DNA from: Chloroflexota bacterium
GTDB taxonomy: Bacteria; Chloroflexota; Limnocylindria; Limnocylindrales; CSP1-4
Length of the DNA: 10,631 nt
Direction: 5' to 3'
Assembly (NCBI GenBank): GCA_021812735.1
Contig: JAKAMV010000255.1
Span: 1 to 10,631, forward strand
Positions within the stretch are counted from its first letter, which is position 1; each line of letters begins with the position of its first letter. This document shows positions 1 through 7,950 of this stretch, piece by piece. The notes beneath the pieces were generated by a model, which worked only from the letters and a program-made list of their open reading frames with translations, searched no databases and was not told where the DNA came from. Made by a program: the position numbers and the translations under genes.

Positions 1-2
1 TC

Positions 3-2441
<2,439 letters not shown>

Positions 2442-2444
2442 CGG

Positions 2445-3077
2445 ATGCCAGACTCGGTCGCGAGGTTCGTCGCCGATCTTGCCGGGGAGCGGCCGCTCGG
2501 GAACTTGTTCAACCAGTATGCGATCGAGGTTCCGGGTCTCGATCGACCGGGCGGTGCGGCCACCCGCTGCGACAACCTCCGGGCGTACCTCGAGCCCCGG
2601 ATCGGCGTCGGACTGGCGCTCATTGGCGAGGCACCATCGGCCCATGGGGCGCGGTTCTCCGGGATCGCATTCACCGCCGAGCGATCCCTCCCGCCGACCC
2701 AGCGAACTGGCGCGGATGGCCTGAGTAGGGACGGCTTCGCCGAGCACTCCGCCACAGTCCTGCGAGGAGCCATGGAAGCTGCAGGGATGGATCCTGCATC
2801 CGTCGTTCTCTGGAATGCCGTGCCATTCCACCCCGCCCGAGCCGATGACCCGCTCCACAACCGTCGCCCAACGGCCGAGGAGCTGGCTCTTGGGCGCCGG
2901 TGGCTGGATCGCTTCCTCGTGCTGATCCAGCCAAGGCTCGTCGTCGGGCTCGGGCAGTCATCGAGGCGCGTGCTCCCGGCTGGCACGGTCGTCCTGCGCC
3001 ATCCGGCCAACGGCGGCAAGCCGAGACTGCAGGCCGGACTTATGGAGATTGCAACCGAGATTGGCCGAGATCGTTGA
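2445..3077 (+). CDS. Uracil-DNA glycosylase superfamily protein
   Basis: This 210-residue cytoplasmic protein has the layout of the uracil-DNA glycosylase superfamily, enzymes that cut the N-glycosidic bond of uracil or other abnormal bases. Visible are a family-like N-terminal segment (GNLFNQYA, 19-26, and RCDNLRAYL, 41-49), a motif 1-like GEAPSAHGARFSGIAFT at 61-77, a central LWNAVPFHP at 122-130, LVVGLGQSSR at 165-174 and a motif 2-like HPANGG at 186-191. Motif 1 recalls both the GEAPG of family 4 and the GLAPAAHG of family 5, so I assign the superfamily but not the family or substrate. The ATG is three bases after the hsdR stop with no strong Shine-Dalgarno, which suggests coupled translation. 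Codon use differs from hsdR: many A/T-ending codons (CCA, GCA, CGA, GAT, CTT), consistent with separate acquisition. It could be a repair enzyme or a defence accessory acting on modified phage DNA; the latter is inferred only from position. Confidence 0.8.
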   Translation: MPDSVARFVADLAGERPLGNLFNQYAIEVPGLDRPGGAATRCDNLRAYLEPRIGVGLALIGEAPSAHGARFSGIAFTAERSLPPTQRTGADGLSRDGFAEHSATVLRGAMEAAGMDPASVVLWNAVPFHPARADDPLHNRRPTAEELALGRRWLDRFLVLIQPRLVVGLGQSSRRVLPAGTVVLRHPANGGKPRLQAGLMEIATEIGRDR

Positions 3078-3241
3078 CCGGTCCTAGCTCGACCATCGGG
3101 GCTACGCCTTCACCCACGCCTCGGCGCGCCCAACGCAGACGTCGCGGCCCGCGTCCGACCCGAGTGTGCCCCGACGCCATCCCGTACGGCTGACGCGATG
3201 CCTCAAACGCGCGCGGAGCGGCACCGAGACCACGCTACGAA

Positions 3242-3258
3242 CCGCCGCTCCACGGCGG
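3242..3258. repeat. Short inverted repeat (6-bp stem, 5-base loop)
   Basis: CCGCCG and CGGCGG form a perfect 6-bp stem around the loop CTCCA, about 57 bases ahead of the next start codon. There is no T-run after it, so it is not a classic terminator. In DNA this GC-rich such a hairpin can occur by chance; an operator role is possible but unsupported. Confidence 0.3.
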
Positions 3259-3302
3259 GTACGCGAGCAGGCGGGAATACGCTCGAAACCCAAGGCCGTG
3301 GC

Positions 3303-3312
3303 GTGGGGTGAG
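3303..3312 (+). promoter_or_regulatory. Ribosome binding site deciding the start at 3315
   Basis: The purine-rich stretch around GGGGTGAGG ends two bases before the ATG at 3315, with its G-rich core 5-10 bases upstream. This supports 3315 as the start. It also fits a protein that begins with the short conserved-looking segment MGRNANALSEKQV. Confidence 0.5.
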
Positions 3313-3314
3313 GC

Positions 3315-4676
3315 ATGGGCAGGAACGCAAACGCGCTGAGCGAGAAGCAGGTCGCGACACTCGAGTGGATCCGGGATGGCTGCCCGGCCGTCGATGCGGA
3401 GACCGAGGTCAGCCGCAAGATCAGCGCCGCGTCGCTCAAGAGCCGCGGCCTCGCCACCGTGAAGGGCACCGGCGCCACTTGGCGAGCATCGATCACCCCG
3501 GCAGGGCGGGCGTGGCTGGAGGCAGACGCGACCACGGCCGCCGACGCCATCGGCGGACCTGACGACCTGATTGCGCGCGTGCTCGCCGCCGAGGGTCACC
3601 TGGCCATCGGGCGCGACGCGGAGACGAAGGCTGCCCATGAGGATCTGGTGCGCCGCAGCCACCATGCCACCAGCCGGCCGAGGGGGTGGCGACTCGAGGT
3701 GAAGAACGCCGGCTCCTATACGAAGCCCGCCTACGAGGTTGTGCTCGTCCGGCACTTCGAGGACCTCGTCGAGGAGCAGCCGGTGCCGGTGCCCGAGCGC
3801 GTCACGCGGTACCACCCGTGCGTGAAGGCGTACCTCGACGACCGGAACAGGCAGCTGGTCAGCCGAGAGCACGTGGCGCGAGCAGGGCGCCTCCTCCAGG
3901 CGCTCGCCGACGAAGCGCCGCGGCGCGGCGTCGAGGTCGTCTCGCCGGGATCGAAGGGACTGCCCCCGCTGGTCGACGAGTACGGCAGGCCTGACTCGGG
4001 ACGCGCCCACCTCACCCTGCGCTCGCCCGCGGGGACCTACACGGTTCGCATCCAGGAGGTCTCCGGGCCGAGCACGACGCCCGTGCCACATCGCTACTGG
4101 AACCAGCGCTCTCCCCGCGGGAGGTGGCTCGACAACCGCCAGTTCGAGTTCGTGGGCACCGGGATTCTGGAGCTGGTCATCGAGGGCCCCGGGATGGGGT
4201 ACAGCGGCGGCTACCGCATCCGGGACTCCGCCACGATGACCCTCGACGAACGGCTGCCCCGCGTCTTCCGGCGGATGGAGCTGCACCGACTCGAGGCCGA
4301 GCACCAAGCGCAAGAGCGCGGGCGGGAGGCCGCAGATCGCCGGCGGAGGTGGGAGGCCGCGATGGCCGCGGCGAGGGTCAGGTACGACGAGCAGGCCCGC
4401 TGGGAGGCGTTCGAGGCGTCGTCGGAGGCCTGGCACGCGATCGGACGCCACCGCGCGTTCCTCGCGGCCGCCCGGGAGGCGGCCATATCGCTCGACGGGC
4501 CGAGCCGCGAGGAGCTGCTGGCGCACCTCGACTTCGCCGAGCGCATGCTCGACGCGGCCGACCCGGTGCACAACCCCCACTGCCTATTGCCGCAGATCCA
4601 GGAGCCCAAGCCGGACGACCTCAAGCCCTACCTCGACGGCTGGAGCCCCCACGGGCCGGAGGCGCCCCGCTGGTAG
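3315..4676 (+). CDS. Conserved actinobacterial-type protein of unknown function, possible winged-helix N-terminus
   Basis: The function of this 453-residue soluble protein is unknown. From memory it resembles a family common in Actinobacteria, often labelled hypothetical or, without functional meaning, 'PE-PGRS family'. Residues ~7-68 (from ALSEKQVATLEWIRDGC to ITPAGRAWL) resemble a winged helix-turn-helix. A middle region contains PVPVPERVTRYHP (~155-167), which I recall as a family hallmark. After TLDERLPRVFRRMELHRL (~308-325) comes a charged Arg/Glu/Ala-rich helical segment (~320-390), probably a coiled coil. The tail DDLKPYLDGWSPHGP (~433-447) also matches my recollection of the family's C-terminus, so the protein looks full length. 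There is no signal peptide or membrane segment. It is separated from both neighbours by more than 200 bases, so it is probably its own transcription unit. DNA binding is inferred from the N-terminus only, and a link to the adjacent defence systems is positional. Confidence 0.8.
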   Translation: MGRNANALSEKQVATLEWIRDGCPAVDAETEVSRKISAASLKSRGLATVKGTGATWRASITPAGRAWLEADATTAADAIGGPDDLIARVLAAEGHLAIGRDAETKAAHEDLVRRSHHATSRPRGWRLEVKNAGSYTKPAYEVVLVRHFEDLVEEQPVPVPERVTRYHPCVKAYLDDRNRQLVSREHVARAGRLLQALADEAPRRGVEVVSPGSKGLPPLVDEYGRPDSGRAHLTLRSPAGTYTVRIQEVSGPSTTPVPHRYWNQRSPRGRWLDNRQFEFVGTGILELVIEGPGMGYSGGYRIRDSATMTLDERLPRVFRRMELHRLEAEHQAQERGREAADRRRRWEAAMAAARVRYDEQARWEAFEASSEAWHAIGRHRAFLAAAREAAISLDGPSREELLAHLDFAERMLDAADPVHNPHCLLPQIQEPKPDDLKPYLDGWSPHGPEAPRW

Positions 4677-4755
4677 CGGTTCGCGTTCTCCTTCGTCCCA
4701 CCGAGCTCACGCGGCGTCGTCGCGCCGTGCGCTGCTCGCGGGCCGGGGGTCGTCG

Positions 4756-4776
4756 TCGAACCTCCACGAGGTTCGA
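4756..4776. repeat. Perfect 9-bp inverted repeat with 3-base loop
   Basis: TCGAACCTC, loop CAC, then GAGGTTCGA form a perfect 9-bp hairpin 80 bases after the stop of the unknown gene. It lacks a downstream T-tract, so it would be an imperfect terminator at best. As a palindrome-like site ahead of an operon it could also be a regulator binding site. The sequence is less GC-biased than its surroundings, which makes chance pairing somewhat less likely. Confidence 0.5.
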
Positions 4777-4790
4777 GAGGCCCGATCGTC

Positions 4791-4952
4791 ATGTTGCCCG
4801 TGGACGACGACTGGACAATCATGGACAGCTCGATGGACGACGAGGCAGCGTCGAGCGGCGTCCCTTACGACCTTGTCATGGCTGCGCACGTTGATCCGTG
4901 CTCGTGTTCGTGGCCGGCCGTCGTCCATGCTGGCCCCTCGCGGCCGCGATGA
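4791..4952 (+). CDS. Possible small ORF (53 residues) ahead of JetA, doubtful
   Basis: An ATG at 4791 opens 53 codons with an acidic N-terminus (VDDDWTIMDSSMDDE) and a proline/cysteine-containing tail. No homologue is recognised. An AGAGG (4776-4780) sits 10 bases before the ATG. Its TGA (4950-4952) overlaps an ATG (4949-4951) in the JetA frame in an ATGA arrangement, as in translational coupling. It is in the same frame as the preceding 453-residue gene, with no other stop between that gene's TAG and 4950. Long open frames are common by chance at this GC content, so it may be non-coding or a remnant. Confidence 0.2.
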   Translation: MLPVDDDWTIMDSSMDDEAASSGVPYDLVMAAHVDPCSCSWPAVVHAGPSRPR

Positions 4953-4967
4953 GGTTTGTGAACACTC

Positions 4968-4973
4968 GGGGGA
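4968..4973 (+). promoter_or_regulatory. Candidate Shine-Dalgarno for JetA start at GTG 4979
   Basis: GGGGGA lies five bases before the GTG at 4979, which is good spacing. Neither GTG 4898 nor ATG 4949 in the same frame has a comparable purine stretch. This is the main reason for choosing 4979, but later in-frame GTGs (5012, 5075, 5162) remain possible. Confidence 0.35.
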
Positions 4974-4978
4974 TCGCC

Positions 4979-6697
4979 GTGACCGACCCGCGCACCTACT
5001 CCAGCAGAGGGGTGTCGGCTGCGGACGACTCGGTGACACCCGACCTGTCACAAGAACCCGCCATTGTCTCGGCTGTGGATCGCACGGACGGCGATGGCCC
5101 AGGCATCAAGGGCGAGGCCAACCCGCCTCTTCGGCCGCGCCGCGCCCGTCGCCTTGGTGGCGTGCCCGTCTTCGACTACCTCGGCTCCTCCCTCCCCCTT
5201 GCGGGCACCTACCGGGCGATCATGGGCGTCTTCTTCGCCAACGCCGAGACATTCGCAATCGCCGTGCCCACTGAGAGCGTGCTCGCCCAGCTTGCCGCGT
5301 CCGGCGTGCCGCACGAGGTGCGCGACGCGGAGCACCTGGAGGGCCTGCTCGAGAACCTCGAGCGCTGGGGGAATGTCAGTCGCACGCAGGACGCGTCGCT
5401 CGCCCGCACGATCGAGGACCTCAAGCGGAAGCGGTCGCTATGGCGGATCACCGAGGAGGGGCGACTCGCCGAGGAGACCGCGCGCCGGATCGAGGAGTCC
5501 TTCGGCACCAAGGGTGCCCTGCGCAGCAACCTGCTCGCCGCGCTCGACACCTCGATCGGCGACCTCGCGACACTCGCCCGCAAGCCCGCCCTCGACGCGG
5601 CGGACGGGATCACGGCCGACAACCTGTTGCGGGCGGTCTTCGGCCAGGCTAAGGAGCTTGCGGATTCGGCGTCCGCGTTCATCGGGGAGCTCGACGAGTT
5701 CCTGTCCACGCCCGAGATCACGTCCGACCAGTTTGTGATCGCGCGCGACGTCATCGTGGGCTACGTCGGCGGGTTCCTGACCGACCTGCGCCAGACGGCG
5801 CCCGGGATCGCTGACACGATCCGGGAGCTTGCCGCGGAGGTAGCGGAGCGCCTCATCGAGGCGGCGGCGGCGTCCAACCCGCCTCCCTCGCTCGTGCCGG
5901 GCGAGGACCCGGTCGCCATCGAGTCCGCCCGCATCCGCGCCCGCTGGGACGGCGTCGCGGCGTGGTTCATCGGCAGCGCCGGGGAGGCAGCTCGCTCCCG
6001 CGACCTCGCCAACCGCGCGGCCGAGGCGATCGCTTCGCTGCTGCGGATCCTCGCGCGGCTCAACGACGCCCGCCACCGGACGATCAGCCGTGCGCGCGAC
6101 TTCGTGACCCTCGCCCGGTGGTTCGAGCAGGCGCCAGACGAGGACACGGCGCACCGGATCTGGCACGCCGCGTTCGGCCTTGCGCCCGCCCGCCACTTCA
6201 CCGAGGGCTATGAGGACGAGGACGAGATCCGCGTCGGCACGTCGTGGTGGACGCACCGGGCGCTCGTGATCGAGCCGCACCTGCGATCGGTCTCGCGCAA
6301 CGATGGCCGCGGCCGGCCGCAGGCGCTCGAGGACACGCGCGCCGCGCAGGCGCGCATCCGGGCCAGGGTGCGCGAGCGCGCCAGGGCCCGAACCGAGTCG
6401 CTCGCGCGGTTCCTCGACGCGGGCCAGCAGCCGCTGTCCGCGCTGCCCGAACTCACCGACGGCGAGTTCGAGGTCCTCACGGACTCGCTCGCGACGGCGC
6501 TCGCGACCAAGCGCGAGGACGACGGGACGTGGCTCACCCCGTCGCTCGACGGGCGCTACTTCATCCGCCTCGTGCCGCCGCCCGCGGGGGCGCCGCTGGC
6601 GGAGGTCCGCTGCCCGCGCGGCGGGCTGCGCGGCGCCGACTACGGCTTCGAGCTCGTGTCGACCGCGGCGCCGGCGCGCCGAGAGCGCGTGTCGTGA
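4979..6697 (+). CDS. jetA: Wadjet JetA-like kleisin subunit (DUF2397 / TIGR02677)
   Basis: This is the likely kleisin-type subunit of a Wadjet SMC complex, which bridges the JetC ATPase heads and binds the JetB-type partner in the cytoplasm. With the start at 4979 it has 572 residues. The family core begins near FDYL (65-68), followed by TYRAIM (77-82), VFFANAETFAI and ESVLAQL, the usual opening of DUF2397. A long helical middle follows, then WWTHRALVIEPHLRSV (423-438), matching the family's 'SWW...LR' signature, and a helical Arg-rich region. The first ~64 residues are not recognisable, are rich in Ser, Pro and Arg, and use more A/T-ending codons, so the true start may be as late as GTG 5162. 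The frame also extends upstream to GTG 4898. The stop codon overlaps the JetB start by four bases. The family call is firm; the kleisin role is family knowledge, not visible here. Confidence 0.88.
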   Translation: MTDPRTYSSRGVSAADDSVTPDLSQEPAIVSAVDRTDGDGPGIKGEANPPLRPRRARRLGGVPVFDYLGSSLPLAGTYRAIMGVFFANAETFAIAVPTESVLAQLAASGVPHEVRDAEHLEGLLENLERWGNVSRTQDASLARTIEDLKRKRSLWRITEEGRLAEETARRIEESFGTKGALRSNLLAALDTSIGDLATLARKPALDAADGITADNLLRAVFGQAKELADSASAFIGELDEFLSTPEITSDQFVIARDVIVGYVGGFLTDLRQTAPGIADTIRELAAEVAERLIEAAAASNPPPSLVPGEDPVAIESARIRARWDGVAAWFIGSAGEAARSRDLANRAAEAIASLLRILARLNDARHRTISRARDFVTLARWFEQAPDEDTAHRIWHAAFGLAPARHFTEGYEDEDEIRVGTSWWTHRALVIEPHLRSVSRNDGRGRPQALEDTRAAQARIRARVRERARARTESLARFLDAGQQPLSALPELTDGEFEVLTDSLATALATKREDDGTWLTPSLDGRYFIRLVPPPAGAPLAEVRCPRGGLRGADYGFELVSTAAPARRERVS

Positions 6698-7950
6698 GCG
6701 GCTCCGCGACCCGGGTCCGGCCGGCGGTCGCCGCGCGGGCGGTGACCCCCGCGGAGCGCGAACTGGAGCTGCGCCGCACGATCCGCGCGCTGCTCGCCGA
6801 CCCGCTCCTCGTGGCCGAGCGGGCCGATCCCGAGGACTGGGCGGCGATCCGCCGGAACATCTCGGAGCTACGCGCCTGGTTCACCGAGCACACGGGCTGG
6901 CACCTCTCGGTCGACGTCCGGATCGGGGTCGCCCGGCTGCGCAAGCAGCCCGGCTGGGGCGACGCGGACGCCACGCGCCCGGCGATCGCGCCCGGCCACA
7001 GCCGGCGGCCCTTCGACCGCCGGCGCTACGTCCTGTTCTGCCTCGCCTGCGCCGAGCTCGACCGGACGCCGGGCGCCCAGACGCTGCTGTCCACGCTCGC
7101 CGAGCAGATCAAGATCCGCTCGGCGACCGAGGGCCTGAGCCCGTTCGACGCGGAGGTGTACGCGGAGCGGTTCGCACTCGTCGACGCCCTGCGCCTGCTC
7201 GAGCGCCAGGGCGTGCTCGTGCTCAACGACGGCGACGAGGACCGCTACGTGGCGGGCGCCGGCGATGCCCTCTACACGATCGACCGCGACCGGCTGTCGC
7301 GGCTCGTGGCGACGCCGCGGGTGCCGTCGGTGGCCGCCGGGATCGAGGAGCTCGTGCGCGAGTCCTATCCCGACAGCCGCGAGGGGCGGGCGAGGCGGAG
7401 CCGCCACATCCTGATGCGCCGGCTGCTCGACGACCCGGTCGTCTACGAGTTCGAGCTTGACGCCGACACCCGCGCCTACCTGCGCACCCAGCGCGCGGCG
7501 CTCGCGGGCTGGCTGCGCGACGCCGGTCTCGAGCTCGAGCGGCGCGAGGAGGGCGCAGCGGCGATCGATGCCGGCGAGGGCCTCGCGGACGCGCCGTTCC
7601 CGTCGACCGGCACGGTCGCCCACGCGACGCTGCTCGCGTGCGAGTTCCTCGCCGCGCGCGGCCGCTCTGGCGCGGGCCTCGAGGAAGCGGTGACCGACGA
7701 CGAGCTGGCCGCGTTCTTCGCGGTCCTGCTGGACCAGCACGGGCGCCACTGGTCGCGCACCGTACGCGAGGCCGGCCCGGCCGCCCTGCGCGACGAGGTG
7801 GTCGAGCGCCTCGCGTCCTTCCGGCTCGTCCGGCCCATCCCGGGCGGCATCAACCCGCTGCCGGCGGTGGGCCGGTTCCGCAGCCCCGAGCTCAACGCGC
7901 TCGCCGACGCGCAGGCGCAGCTCGGCCTCGCCTTCCCCGAGGAGAGCTGA
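6694..7950 (+). CDS. jetB: Wadjet JetB-like subunit (DUF2398 / TIGR02678)
   Basis: This 418-residue protein is the likely KITE-type winged-helix partner that binds the kleisin in a Wadjet SMC complex. The N-terminal ERELELRRTIRALLADPLL and the segment RPFDRRRYVLFCLACAELD (105-123) fit DUF2398, as do TLLSTLAEQI and the later FALVDALRLLERQGVLVL. The frame is open back to 6244, but that would overlap JetA by 450 bases. The GTG at 6694 gives a GTGA overlap with the JetA stop and a protein that begins shortly before the family domain. The C-terminus ends with the JetC start overlapping the stop (TGATG). High G/C third positions match JetA and JetC. No catalytic residues are expected and none were recognised. 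Confidence is high for the family and moderate for the exact start. Confidence 0.88.
   Translation: MSGSATRVRPAVAARAVTPAERELELRRTIRALLADPLLVAERADPEDWAAIRRNISELRAWFTEHTGWHLSVDVRIGVARLRKQPGWGDADATRPAIAPGHSRRPFDRRRYVLFCLACAELDRTPGAQTLLSTLAEQIKIRSATEGLSPFDAEVYAERFALVDALRLLERQGVLVLNDGDEDRYVAGAGDALYTIDRDRLSRLVATPRVPSVAAGIEELVRESYPDSREGRARRSRHILMRRLLDDPVVYEFELDADTRAYLRTQRAALAGWLRDAGLELERREEGAAAIDAGEGLADAPFPSTGTVAHATLLACEFLAARGRSGAGLEEAVTDDELAAFFAVLLDQHGRHWSRTVREAGPAALRDEVVERLASFRLVRPIPGGINPLPAVGRFRSPELNALADAQAQLGLAFPEES
7939..7946 (+). promoter_or_regulatory. Shine-Dalgarno for JetC inside the jetB 3' end
   Basis: GAGGAGAG lies within the last codons of jetB, with GGAG ending five bases before the ATG at 7950. 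The start codon shares one base with the jetB stop (TGATG), so terminating ribosomes could reinitiate, linking JetB and JetC output. Confidence 0.55.

Larger units (their letters stand above)
3078..3314. other. Intergenic region before the 453-residue unknown gene
   Basis: This 237-base gap separates the hsdR/glycosylase pair from the next gene. I see no convincing gene, tRNA or terminator with a T-tract. It contains a GC-rich hairpin (3242-3258) and a strong ribosome binding site at its right end. A TANNNT-like hexamer (TACGCT, 3278-3283) is a weak -10 candidate without a matching -35. A promoter for the downstream gene probably lies here, judging only from the gap size. Confidence 0.5.
4677..4978. 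other. Spacer upstream of the Wadjet operon
   Basis: This 302-base stretch lies between the unknown gene and the preferred JetA start. It holds a perfect 9-bp hairpin (4756-4776), short TGGAC-type repeats (4801-4842) with one inverted copy (4919-4928), and a possible small ORF (4791-4952). The promoter for the Wadjet operon should lie here, but I could not find a convincing -10/-35 pair. If JetA starts at the further-upstream GTG 4898 or ATG 4949, the spacer is shorter. Confidence 0.5.

Noticed and set aside
3074..3104. TTGACC as a -35 box at the end of the glycosylase gene
   Set aside because: No -10-like hexamer lies 16-18 bases downstream, and the sequence overlaps the stop codon of the gene.
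3278..3283. TACGCT as a -10 box for the 453-residue gene
   Set aside because: It fits TANNNT, but no -35-like sequence is found at the right distance, so it cannot be called a promoter from sequence alone.
3102..4580. 492-codon antisense open frame
   Set aside because: It mirrors the real plus-strand gene at 3315-4676, has no recognisable domain, and such antisense frames are expected at this GC content.
4707..5051. 114-codon antisense frame across the spacer
   Set aside because: It has no recognisable domain and no clear ribosome binding site, and it overlaps the 5' part of the JetA frame.
6244..6693. Upstream extension of the JetB frame to 6244
   Set aside because: It would overlap JetA by 450 bases and its translation is Arg/Ala-rich with no family similarity; GTG 6694 fits the operon junction.
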